From assembly GCA_964481655.1 (NCBI GenBank), contig CAYZVO010000016.1, forward strand, positions 1-64,000: a stretch of DNA of 64,000 nt. Direction: 5' to 3'. The position numbers were made by a program, and so were the translations under genes. This stretch comes from CALDOK01 sp964481655. Lineage in GTDB: Bacteria > Myxococcota_A > UBA796 > JAFGLY01. Shown piece after piece: positions 10,723 through 18,242 of the stretch (position 1 is the stretch's first letter; every line of letters starts with the position of its first letter). The notes under the pieces are model-generated. The model was given only the letters and a program-made list of their open reading frames with translations, had not been told where the DNA came from and made no database searches.

Positions 10723-11898
10723 TCAGTTCCCGATGAGCGAGGCGACGTCCAGCAGCGGCTCGGGGTTGTTGCCGCCCTGGCCGGTGAAGCCGTCTTCCGC
10801 GGTCGCGAGCATGTCTGCCAGGACCTCGTCGGGGCTCAGCTCCGGGTACATGGCGATGTAGGCCGCGGCGGCGCCGGCCACATGGGGGGTGGCCATGGAG
10901 GTGCCGGAGAGCGCGGCGTAGTCGCCGTCGGGGTAGGTCGAGGTGATGGTCATGCCGGGGGCGGCGATGTCCACGGCGTCGCCGTAGTTGGAGAAGTAGG
11001 CGAAGCCGTTGTCGCCGCCGTAGGCGTCGTAGGCGGAGACGACGATGCCGACGTCGTAGCCGGCGGGGATGAAGCCCGCGGTGTCGGTGGCGTCGTTGCC
11101 CGCGGCGATGCAGACCACGATCCCGGCGTCGAGCACGGCCTGGATGGAGTCCTTCAGCATGGTGTTGCTGGCGGGGTCCCCCGCGCCGCCCAGGGACATG
11201 TTCACCACCCGGACGTCCTGCTGGGTCAGCACCCAGTCCAGGCCCGCGATGATGTTGCCGTAGGTGCCCGAGCCGTTGTCGTCCAGCACGCGCACGGCGT
11301 AGATGTCGATGCCGGGCGCCACGCCCGCGACGCCGTCGCCGCCGCCGTCGCCGCCGATGGTGCCCGCCACGTGGGTGCCGTGGCCGTGGCCGTCGTCGCC
11401 GCCGTTGTCGCTGCCGCCGGACTCGCCCACGGCGTCGTAGGAGCCCACGACGTTCAGGTCGGGGTGGTCGAGATCGACGCCGGTGTCGATGACCGCGACC
11501 CCGATGCCGGAGAAGTCCACCGAGGTGACCGCGCCGCCGATGCGCTCGACGCCTTCGGGTACTTCACCGTCGCCCAGCTCGGGATCCTCCCAGTCGGGGG
11601 GCGGGGCGTAGGAGTCCGGGTTGTCGATGACCACGTACTGGACCTCGTCCCACGAGGCGATCTCGTCGGCCACGCCGATGGGCAGATCGACCTGGAAGCC
11701 CTGGGTGGCCTGCTCGAAGATGTGGATCGGCTCGACCTCGAACACGTCGGCGATGTTGTTCACCGTGGTGACCACCTCGGCCGGCTCGCTGTCGAGGCGC
11801 ACGAGGTAGGTGTCGAAGAGCAGGTCCTCGAGCTGCTCCTGGGTGCAGCCGGTGGTGGCGATCAGCAGCAGGGCGGACAGGGGAAGGGTGCGGGCCAT
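10723..11898 (-). CDS. Subtilisin-like (S8) serine protease lipoprotein
   Basis: The 391-residue product starts MARTLPLSALLLIATTGC, a lipoprotein signal. I took this ATG because the frame upstream is only the antisense shadow of neighbouring genes. Residues ~30-92 look like an inhibitor I9 propeptide (YLVRLD...VQYVVID). The S8 domain has a complete triad: Asp138 in VAVIDTGVDLDHPDL, His176 in GHGHGTHVAG and Ser334 in LSGTSMATPHVAG, with oxyanion Asn268 in AAGND. It therefore should be active. A short C-terminal stretch ends in LLDVASLIGN with no sorting tail. Likely acts at the outer membrane or periplasm; the substrate is unknown. Confidence 0.92.
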   Translation of the reverse strand: MARTLPLSALLLIATTGCTQEQLEDLLFDTYLVRLDSEPAEVVTTVNNIADVFEVEPIHIFEQATQGFQVDLPIGVADEIASWDEVQYVVIDNPDSYAPPPDWEDPELGDGEVPEGVERIGGAVTSVDFSGIGVAVIDTGVDLDHPDLNVVGSYDAVGESGGSDNGGDDGHGHGTHVAGTIGGDGGGDGVAGVAPGIDIYAVRVLDDNGSGTYGNIIAGLDWVLTQQDVRVVNMSLGGAGDPASNTMLKDSIQAVLDAGIVVCIAAGNDATDTAGFIPAGYDVGIVVSAYDAYGGDNGFAYFSNYGDAVDIAAPGMTITSTYPDGDYAALSGTSMATPHVAGAAAAYIAMYPELSPDEVLADMLATAEDGFTGQGGNNPEPLLDVASLIGN

Positions 11899-11959
11899 GG
11901 GACTCCTCCAGAGGGGCGGCGGGACGGCGCGCCGTGCTGGAAGCATAGCGCCGCTTCGA

Positions 11960-11979
11960 GCCTCCGTGTAGACGGAGGC
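11960..11979 (-). terminator. Hairpin with perfect 8-bp stem
   Basis: GCCTCCGT-gtag-ACGGAGGC lies 44 bases after the stop of the 12024 lipoprotein gene on its strand and upstream of the subtilisin gene. There is no T-run, so this may be a factor-dependent terminator or an RNA-stabilising hairpin. Confidence 0.45.
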
Positions 11980-12023
11980 CCCACGCTGACGACGCTCGGC
12001 CGAAAAACTTCGACGCGGGCGGG

Positions 12024-12617
12024 CTAGCGGCCCTTGAGCTTCTTGCCCTTGATGCCCTTCTGGCCGGGGCCGACCTTGCGCAGGCCCGGACCGGGCAGGC
12101 GCTCGGGGGGCACCTTGGTCTTGGGGGTCTCTTCGGCCGCGAGCTCGGTCTTGGCGTACCAGCAGGAGATGGTCGTGGTGGCGTCCACCGCCGCCAGGGT
12201 CAGCTGCACGGCCTGGCCGCCGCCGTCGCTGTAGACCAGCTGCACGGACTCGGCGGTCTCGAAGCTGGCGGACTGCTCCCAGTTGGCCAGGGCGGTCTTG
12301 TACCAGGTGGCCACGGTGTCCATGGGGTCGGCGGTCTCGAGCACGTACATGGTGCCCTCTTCGCCTTCCTGGGCCAGGGTCATCTTCCCCGTGGCCTTGC
12401 CGTTGGGGTAGTTCAGCCACTCGGGCAGGTCGGAGATGTCGATCTCCTGGCCGATGTCCAGCTCGACGTCGCCTTCGGCGCCAGCCTCTTCGAGAGCCTT
12501 CTCGAAGACCTCCTCGGCCGCCTGTTCCTTGAGCTTGTCGCCGAAGCCGCAGGCCAGGGCCAGCAGGCCGGAGAGCAGGAGGACGGAGGCCAGCAGGCCG
12601 GATCGCTTGGTACGCAT
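12024..12617 (-). CDS. Small lipoprotein of unknown function
   Basis: A 197-residue protein with signal MRTKRSGLLASVLLLSGLLALAC, a lipobox ending at Cys23. Residues 25-60 are acidic and probably helical (DKLKEQAAEEVFEKALEEA). Residues 60-160 form a compact domain with YPNGKATGKM, DTVATWYKTALANW and TTISCWYAKTE, reminiscent of lipoproteins that track a polynomial-like residual, though I cannot name a family. The last ~35 residues are strongly basic (PGQKGIKGKKLKGR), giving the mature protein a charge-polarised tail that could contact LPS, nucleic acid or peptidoglycan. It lies between hisC and the subtilisin gene on the same strand. Confidence 0.75.
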   Translation of the reverse strand: MRTKRSGLLASVLLLSGLLALACGFGDKLKEQAAEEVFEKALEEAGAEGDVELDIGQEIDISDLPEWLNYPNGKATGKMTLAQEGEEGTMYVLETADPMDTVATWYKTALANWEQSASFETAESVQLVYSDGGGQAVQLTLAAVDATTTISCWYAKTELAAEETPKTKVPPERLPGPGLRKVGPGQKGIKGKKLKGR

Positions 12618-12665
12618 GTCGCGCTCCTTGGGGAGAGGTCCGGTCGGTCCCGGGGTTTCGCTGGG

Positions 12666-13766
12666 CTAGCCTATCAGCTCGCGGAAGGCCGTGACGAAGC
12701 GCTGGCTCTCTTCGCGCGTGCCGGGGCTCACGCGGATGGCCCAGGGCATCCCGTAGCCGCCCATGGGGCGGACGATGACGGCGCGCTTCTGCAGCTCGAT
12801 GAAGAGCCACTTGGCGTCGGCCTGGGTGTCGATCAGCAGGAAGTTCGTCTGGCTGGGAGGGATGGTCACGGGCAGATCGGCGAGCTGCTCTCGAATCCAG
12901 GCCAGCTCGGTCTGGTTGTAGGCGCGGCTGCGCTCGATGTGCTCGTGGTCCGCCAGGGCGGCGATGGCGCCGACCTGGGAGGGGATGCTCATGTTGAACG
13001 GGAAGCGGCCCTGGTTGATGGAGGCGATCACCCGCGACGGTCCGACGGCGTAGCCGGCGCGGATGCCGGCGAGGCCGTGGGCCTTGGAGAAGGTGTACAT
13101 GACCATCACGTCGCGCCCCCGAGCCAGCCAGGCTTCGGGATCGGGCATGTCGTCGGTGGTGCAGTAGGGGTGGTAGGCGGCGTCGTAGACCACCAACACG
13201 TCTTCGGGCACCTTCTCCATGAAGGCGTCGAACTGCGCGGCCGTGAACCAGGTGCCCGTGGGGTTGGTGGGATTGGCCAGGAAGATCATCTTGGTGCGCG
13301 GGGTGATCGCGGCGGCGATGGCGTCGAGGTCGTAGGTGTAGCCGTCGGACATCGGGACGGTGACGAGCTCGGCCCCGGCCTTCCAGGTGGTCAGGTAGTA
13401 GATGGCGAAGGTGCGCTCGGAGGTGAGGACCTCGTCGCCTTTCTCGAGCAGGCAGGTGCCGCACAGCTCGATGACCTCGACGGAGCCGGCCGCGGCGAAG
13501 ATCATGTCCTCGCTGACGCCGTGGTGCCGGGCGGCTGCTTCCTTGAAGTAGTAGGAGTTGTCGTACGGGTACATGTGCAGCTTGTCGAGCACACCGCGGA
13601 TGGCTTCGAGGGCCTTGGGGCTCGGCCCCAGCGGGTTCTCGTTGGAGGCCAGCTTGGCGATGGGTCCCTCGAGGCCCAGTTCGCGCTTGACCTCTTCGGG
13701 GGGCTTGCCTGCGACGTACGGGGTGAACTCGCGCAACGGCTGGCGGCGGTAGTCGCGGTCGGACAT
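12666..13766 (-). CDS. hisC: Histidinol-phosphate aminotransferase-like class I/II PLP enzyme
   Basis: Cytoplasmic PLP enzyme converting imidazole-acetol phosphate and glutamate to histidinol phosphate. The start is set by the AAGGAGGAGC ribosome-binding site 5 bases upstream; a further ATG 30 bases out lacks one. Over 366 residues it shows KLASNENPLGPSPKA (substrate loop), FAAAGSVEVIELC, NPTNPTGTW, DAAYHPYC (PLP-contacting Asp/Tyr), FSKAHGLAGIRAGY (Schiff-base Lys) and the C-terminal RVSPGTREESQRF. No other his genes are nearby, so a closely related aromatic aminotransferase role remains possible. Confidence 0.87.
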   Translation of the reverse strand: MSDRDYRRQPLREFTPYVAGKPPEEVKRELGLEGPIAKLASNENPLGPSPKALEAIRGVLDKLHMYPYDNSYYFKEAAARHHGVSEDMIFAAAGSVEVIELCGTCLLEKGDEVLTSERTFAIYYLTTWKAGAELVTVPMSDGYTYDLDAIAAAITPRTKMIFLANPTNPTGTWFTAAQFDAFMEKVPEDVLVVYDAAYHPYCTTDDMPDPEAWLARGRDVMVMYTFSKAHGLAGIRAGYAVGPSRVIASINQGRFPFNMSIPSQVGAIAALADHEHIERSRAYNQTELAWIREQLADLPVTIPPSQTNFLLIDTQADAKWLFIELQKRAVIVRPMGGYGMPWAIRVSPGTREESQRFVTAFRELIG

Positions 13767-13771
13767 CTGCG

Positions 13772-13780
13772 CTCCTCCTT
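13772..13780 (-). promoter_or_regulatory. Strong ribosome-binding site of hisC
   Basis: AAGGAGGAG directly precedes the chosen hisC ATG and decides between two in-frame start codons. Confidence 0.7.
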
Positions 13781-13862
13781 GTTCGGGGTGCTGCATCTAT
13801 CACGACAGGGTGGCAAGGGAGCCTTGCTCCGGCACCTAGCCGTGGATAGGGAGCGCCCCGTC

Positions 13863-14735
13863 ATGGTCAAGGCCCTCGGATACTCACAGACTCTCTTCGA
13901 CCCGCAGAACCCGGGTCGGCTGTGCCGTGGTCGGGAGCGCTGGGTCGAAGGCTTCCCCATCGAGGCCTCCGGCAGCATGGAGCGCCTGGTCATCAGCGGG
14001 GCCGTCTTCTCCGACGACACCGCCCGGGACGCCAAGCGCGGCCTGCCCTTCGCGGGGATCAGCTGCGGGACCATCCTCGATCATCTCTTCCCCGAGCTCA
14101 CCCTGCTGGCCTACTGCGAGCAAGGTCAGATCGGGTCCGTGCCCCCTGCGGCCGTGGCCATCGAACCCCACGTGCAGCCCCGCTACGGTGGCCGCCGCTT
14201 CGACCGCTGCGTGCGCTGGCGCGCCACGGTCTCCGGGCCCGAGGCCATCGACGCGCTGGTGGGCGAGCACCCCTCGGCCGCGGACGGCTTCCTGCCGTGG
14301 ACCGGCGAGCTGACCCCCGAGCTCGAGGAAGCCCTCTTCCTGCTCACCGGCCACGGCGAGCGGCTGGGCCAGCCGGTGCGGCGCTTCCAGCCCTCGGCGC
14401 TGCCCCTGTTGCTCGAGCTGGTGCCCTGGATCGCGCTGGTCCACCTGGACAAGCACGCGCCGGCCCTGGGCATCTACAGCCGCGAGCCCCTCGGCCTGCT
14501 CGACGCCCTGGCCGAAGCCGGCCCCCGCTTCGAGACCCTGAGCGTGCCGTTCTCGATCCCGCCCATGCTGGCGCGCTGGGATCGGGCCCTGTACGAGCTG
14601 CGCCAGGTCTGGCCCCAGGACGTCGAGTTCCCGGTGCCGCCGGGCGAGAGTCGCCCTCCGGCCTACGAGCGTCCGGCCAAGGCCAAGGCCAAGGCGAAGG
14701 CCGAGCCCGAGAAGACCGAGGCTGCGGAAGAGTAG
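13863..14735 (+). CDS. Hypothetical protein with Ala/Lys-rich tail
   Basis: A 290-residue cytoplasmic-looking protein; no signal peptide or membrane helix. I start it at the ATG of MVKALGYSQTLF, 97 bases from the divergent hisC start. The body has a possible nucleotide or peptide-binding fold with FAGISCGTILDHLFPE, YGGRRFDRCVRWRATVSG and RFQPSALPLLLELVPW, but I do not recognise a family. The tail AKAKAKAKAEPEKTEAAEE is a low-complexity Lys/Ala then acidic segment, as seen in flexible or nucleic-acid-associated ends. It converges with the HTH-repeat gene 40 bases away. Confidence 0.65.
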   Translation: MVKALGYSQTLFDPQNPGRLCRGRERWVEGFPIEASGSMERLVISGAVFSDDTARDAKRGLPFAGISCGTILDHLFPELTLLAYCEQGQIGSVPPAAVAIEPHVQPRYGGRRFDRCVRWRATVSGPEAIDALVGEHPSAADGFLPWTGELTPELEEALFLLTGHGERLGQPVRRFQPSALPLLLELVPWIALVHLDKHAPALGIYSREPLGLLDALAEAGPRFETLSVPFSIPPMLARWDRALYELRQVWPQDVEFPVPPGESRPPAYERPAKAKAKAKAEPEKTEAAEE

Positions 14736-14775
14736 GGGCTCTGAGCTCGGTGGCCCTGGCGCCCCGCTCGGATGC

Positions 14776-15525
14776 CTAAAGCAGGTCGGCGCAGTAGCGG
14801 AGCTCCACGACCTGGGCGCCGGGCTGGCGTTCGCCGACCAGGGCCAGGGCGGACCGGGCGGCCTGGGTCAGGTCGGTGCCCAGCACCATCCACTCGGCGA
14901 TCTCGTCGTCGTGGCGGACGGTGACCAGGTAGCCCTCGAGCACGTCGGCGGGGTCGTCGTCGGCGGGCTCGGGCAGATCCTCGACGGCGTCGGGCTGGTC
15001 CTCGAGGACCTCGTCGAGCTCGGGGGGGAGGTCGTCGTCGGCGGGGGTGGGCTCGGCCACGGGCGCGGGGGGCTCGGGCGCCGGTGCCTCGCCGGGCTCG
15101 ACAACCAGCTCCACGGCGGGGGTGGGCTCGGGGGGCGCGGCGGCGGCGGGCTGGCGGCCCCTGGGGGCGGCGGGGATGCCGTAGCGCTTGCGGTAGCGCA
15201 TCACGGCCTCGCGGGAGCAGCCGGCCAGCTCGGAGATGCGGCCGTCTGGGACCTCGCCCATCAGGTGGCGGAACTCGTCCAGCTTGGACTTGCGGAAGCG
15301 ACGGGGCTTGCCGGCCCCAGCGGGCTTGGACTTCCCCGCGCTGCCCCGGCGGTAGGCCGGGATGTCGTTGTGGACCCGGAAGACGACCACGTAGCGGCGG
15401 TCGAGCCCGGCGAGCTTGGCGATCTCGCCGTCAGGCCGCTTGCCCATCAGGTCGCGGTAGGGCTCGAGGCGGTCCCTCGCGGCTTGGGAAAGGGGGGCGT
15501 ACCGGGTCTTCTTGGGGGTGCTCAT
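14776..15525 (-). CDS. Protein with duplicated 40-residue HTH-like module
   Basis: This 249-residue protein contains two equal 40-residue units, at 20-59 and 82-121. They align without gaps on the pattern L-x-x-[YF]-R-x-L-M-G-x-x-P-D-G-x-I-x-x-L-A-G-x-x-R, then a basic helix and IPA. The pattern matches Myxococcota HTH-like repeats in which the last helix would read DNA, preceded by a Lys/Arg-rich linker (GKSKPAGAGKPRRFRKSK). Residues 125-200 are Pro/Ala/Asp/Glu-rich and disordered. A small C-terminal domain (GYLVTVRHDDEIAEWMVLGTDL) follows. A DNA-binding regulator or nucleoid protein is inferred. It is preceded by a short AT-richer leader containing ACAGTGCTGT. Confidence 0.65.
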   Translation of the reverse strand: MSTPKKTRYAPLSQAARDRLEPYRDLMGKRPDGEIAKLAGLDRRYVVVFRVHNDIPAYRRGSAGKSKPAGAGKPRRFRKSKLDEFRHLMGEVPDGRISELAGCSREAVMRYRKRYGIPAAPRGRQPAAAAPPEPTPAVELVVEPGEAPAPEPPAPVAEPTPADDDLPPELDEVLEDQPDAVEDLPEPADDDPADVLEGYLVTVRHDDEIAEWMVLGTDLTQAARSALALVGERQPGAQVVELRYCADLL

Positions 15526-15601
15526 CCATCACCTCTGACAGTGCTGTGATCGTCCATCTGTGTATGGGCGATAACCCCCGACAAACCGCACAGCAAGGGG
15601 A

Positions 15602-17443
15602 TCAGCGACTTGCGGTAGTGGCGGCCTTTGGTGTGATCCCGCGCCAGATGGCCTCGTCGATGAACAGCTGCACAGCGTCGGGGCTGAGCTTGCCGTCCTT
15701 GGCCTCCAGTTGGAGGATCCAGAGCCCCCGCTCGATGCTCATCGCGCTGCGGTAGGGGCGGTCTCCGGCGGTGAGGGCGTCGAACACGTCGCAGACGGCC
15801 ATGAGCTTCGCGCCCATGGGGATCTGCTCGTCGGACAGGCCCACGGGGTAGCCGCTGCCGTCGAGGCGTTCGTGGTGGGCCACCGCGAGCTCCGGGATGC
15901 CCTGGAGGTTGGGTGTCCAGGGGATGTGATCCAGGAACTGCCGTGTGTGCTCCACGTGGGCGTTGATCTCCTGGCGCTCGTCGTCGGAGAGGGAGCCCTT
16001 GCGCATGGAGAGGCGCTCGAGGTCCCTCGGCAGCACCACGGGGGTGTTGTCGTCGATGAGGATCCACTCGGTGGCCGCCCGCTGGAGCATGGCCGCGTCG
16101 GGGCCTTCCATGCGGGCCCCGGGGCGGTTCATGCGGCGCAGGGCGCTCACGCCGGCCTTGACCTGCTGGAGCTGCTCGCTGAGCTGCTCGTCGTCGCCCA
16201 GCTGGAGGCGCAGCTGCATGGCGTACAGGCGGAAGCGTCCCTCGAGGATGTCCAGCTCCCAGGGGTAGAGCTTCTCGGCCTTGAGCAGGACCTCCTCGCG
16301 CACGCCGACCTTGCCGAAGTCGTGCAGCAGGGCGGCGTAGTGAAGCTCGGTGAGGTCTTCCTGGGTGAAGTGCACGCCGGTGAAGGCCGGGGCCTTGCTG
16401 GCGTTGACCGCGCGGGCCAGGGCGACGGTCAGCGCGGCGACCCGGTGGCTGTGACCACCGGTGGCCGGGTCTCGGGCTTCGATGCCGGTCACCGCGGCCT
16501 CGACGAAGCCGTCGAACAGGCGCCGGATGTCTTCGTAGAGGCGGTGGTTCTCGAGGGCGACCGCGGCCTGAGCGGCGATGGAGCGCACCAGGGCGACGTC
16601 GCGTCGGGAGAACTGCTCCACGTCGTCGAAGCTGCCCAGGGGCACCCCGAACTGGGGCTTGCGGTTGATCAGCGAGACCACCGCGATGACCCGGCCCTGG
16701 CGGTCGCGCATGGGCACGGTCAGCATGGTGCGGGTGCAGTAGCCGGAGCGCTGGTCGAACTCGGTGTTGAAGCCGTAGGGAGCGTCGGGGGGGAGGTCGT
16801 AGGCGTCGTCGATGACCTGGACCACCCCGTGGGAGGCGACGTAGCCCGCGAGGGAGCTGTCATCGATGGGCATGGTGTTGGCCACCAGCTCGAAGTCGAC
16901 GGTGTCGTTCTGAGCGGCGCCGAAGTAGAGCTGCCCGTCGTCGGTGACCAGGTAGAGGCTGCCGCCGTCGGCCTTGACCACGCGCCGGGTCTGGAACAGC
17001 ACCGCGTGCAGCAGGGCGTCGCGGTCCGGGATGGCCGAGAGGGCGTGGCCGATCTCGTTGAGGATCGTGACGGCTTCTTCTTCCTGGCGGACCTGGTGGG
17101 CGAGCTGCACCTGGCGGGCCAGGTTGCCCAGCGCCAGGGGGAGGCGGCGTTCGACCTGCTGGGGGTGGACGCTGTCGAAGAAGGCGGGGTCGGGGGACTC
17201 GGCGATCTCGATGACGTCGCCGTTGGCCACGGGGTTGCCCCGGGTGCTCGGCAGCGAGGCGGCGGGATCGACGCTGCGATCGAGCACCCACAGCAGCGGG
17301 GCGGCGTGGCCCTCGACGCGGGCGTCCTCGGGCAGCAGGCCCAGGCCTGCGGCCTCGACCAGCTCGGCGAGCTGGTCCCGGAGAGGCGAGCCCTGGGGCG
17401 CGACCGCGACGAGGACCGCGATGTCGGGGTTGAGGGCGGCCAT
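15602..17443 (-). CDS. GAF + HD-GYP domain protein (probable cyclic-di-GMP phosphodiesterase)
   Basis: A 613-residue cytoplasmic signalling protein. Residues 1-110 are a short receiver-like or unknown region. A GAF domain spans ~125-300 (VVKADGGSLYLVTDDG, YCTRTMLTVPMRDRQG, GVIAVVSLINRKPQFG-like strand). The HD-GYP domain follows with GGHSHRVA, HDFGKVG (His374-Asp375), HHERLDGSGYP (His523, His524, Gly531-Tyr-Pro) and VCDVFDALTAGDRPYR. All metal ligands and the GYP signature look intact, so hydrolysis of c-di-GMP is likely. An unusual ~85-residue insertion separates LLKAEKL from SLSDDERQEI. elbB lies directly upstream on the same strand with a 9-base gap. Confidence 0.88.
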   Translation of the reverse strand: MAALNPDIAVLVAVAPQGSPLRDQLAELVEAAGLGLLPEDARVEGHAAPLLWVLDRSVDPAASLPSTRGNPVANGDVIEIAESPDPAFFDSVHPQQVERRLPLALGNLARQVQLAHQVRQEEEAVTILNEIGHALSAIPDRDALLHAVLFQTRRVVKADGGSLYLVTDDGQLYFGAAQNDTVDFELVANTMPIDDSSLAGYVASHGVVQVIDDAYDLPPDAPYGFNTEFDQRSGYCTRTMLTVPMRDRQGRVIAVVSLINRKPQFGVPLGSFDDVEQFSRRDVALVRSIAAQAAVALENHRLYEDIRRLFDGFVEAAVTGIEARDPATGGHSHRVAALTVALARAVNASKAPAFTGVHFTQEDLTELHYAALLHDFGKVGVREEVLLKAEKLYPWELDILEGRFRLYAMQLRLQLGDDEQLSEQLQQVKAGVSALRRMNRPGARMEGPDAAMLQRAATEWILIDDNTPVVLPRDLERLSMRKGSLSDDERQEINAHVEHTRQFLDHIPWTPNLQGIPELAVAHHERLDGSGYPVGLSDEQIPMGAKLMAVCDVFDALTAGDRPYRSAMSIERGLWILQLEAKDGKLSPDAVQLFIDEAIWRGITPKAATTASR

Positions 17444-17452
17444 GAGGGGCGT

Positions 17453-18106
17453 CTAGGTGAGGGCGAGGGTGGCGCGCACTGCGGCGGCGATGCCGAGCGC
17501 GATGTCGGCCAGCGGGGCGTCGAGCATGTAGGCCGGGGCGGTGACCAGCTTGTTCGCCGGGTCGACCAGGCAGTCGGTCACGGGGCGGACATGGTGTTCG
17601 GCGCCCAGGGCCTCGAGGGCTTGGGCGGTGCCGGGATCGTTGCCGATGGTGAGCTTGGGGCTGTGCTCGCCCAGGGCGCGGGCCAGCACGGCGGGGGCGA
17701 TGCAGACCGCGCCGATGGGCTTGCCGAGGGCGTGGAAGCCCTGGACCACCCGCAGGACCTCGGGCTCGATGGAGCACTCGGGGCCGTCGAAGGCGAAGCT
17801 GGTGAGGTTCTTGGCGGCGCCGAAGCCGCCGGGGAAGAACAGGGCGTCGTAGGCGGCCGGGTCCACCGAGGACAGGGGCACGATGGCGCCGCGGGCGATG
17901 CGGGCGGACTCGACCAGGACCGAGCGGGTCTCGTCGGCGGGCTGGCCCGCGAGGTGGTCCACCACAGGGTGCTCGAGCTCGGGCGCGGCACACTGGACCT
18001 GCGCGCCTTCCTGGGAGAGGGTGAGCAGGGTGATCACCGCTTCGTGGATCTCGCTGCCGTCGAACACGCCGCAGCCCGAGAGGACGACCAGGACCTTGCT
18101 TGCCAT
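17453..18106 (-). CDS. elbB: ElbB-like glyoxalase (DJ-1/PfpI superfamily)
   Basis: A 217-residue protein of the family once called sigma cross-reacting protein 27A or enhancing lycopene biosynthesis protein. It opens KVLVVLSGCGVFDGSEIHE and has ALFFPGGFGAAKNL, the nucleophile elbow IGAVCIAPAVLA with its Cys, and TIGNDPGTAQALEALGA. E. coli ElbB has weak glyoxalase III-like activity; the physiological substrate is not settled. Start ATG is preceded by GGAGTTAC. It sits upstream of the HD-GYP gene, 9 bases apart, and is divergent from the MopE lipoprotein. Confidence 0.88.
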   Translation of the reverse strand: MASKVLVVLSGCGVFDGSEIHEAVITLLTLSQEGAQVQCAAPELEHPVVDHLAGQPADETRSVLVESARIARGAIVPLSSVDPAAYDALFFPGGFGAAKNLTSFAFDGPECSIEPEVLRVVQGFHALGKPIGAVCIAPAVLARALGEHSPKLTIGNDPGTAQALEALGAEHHVRPVTDCLVDPANKLVTAPAYMLDAPLADIALGIAAAVRATLALT

Positions 18107-18200
18107 GGTTGTAACTCCTGCCTGTGTGAGCCTGGGTCGGGGAACCCATCTCCCCTATCCCGCCGACGGGGTCGGGGGTGGGGCCCGCCCTCGGAAACCT

Positions 18201-18208
18201 GCTATAGT
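18201..18208 (+). promoter_or_regulatory. Minus-10-like element GCTATAGT
   Basis: GCTATAGT lies 34 bases upstream of the 18243 start in an otherwise GC-rich gap. No convincing minus-35 box is seen, so this is tentative. Confidence 0.35.
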
Positions 18209-18242
18209 CTCCGTTCCCGCTGCTCGGGACTGGAGGCTACGC

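Noticed and set aside
10723..13803. A single 1026-residue protein extending upstream of the subtilisin gene
   Set aside because: The upstream part is an antisense-like shadow overlapping hisC and the 12024 lipoprotein; the lipoprotein signal marks the real start.
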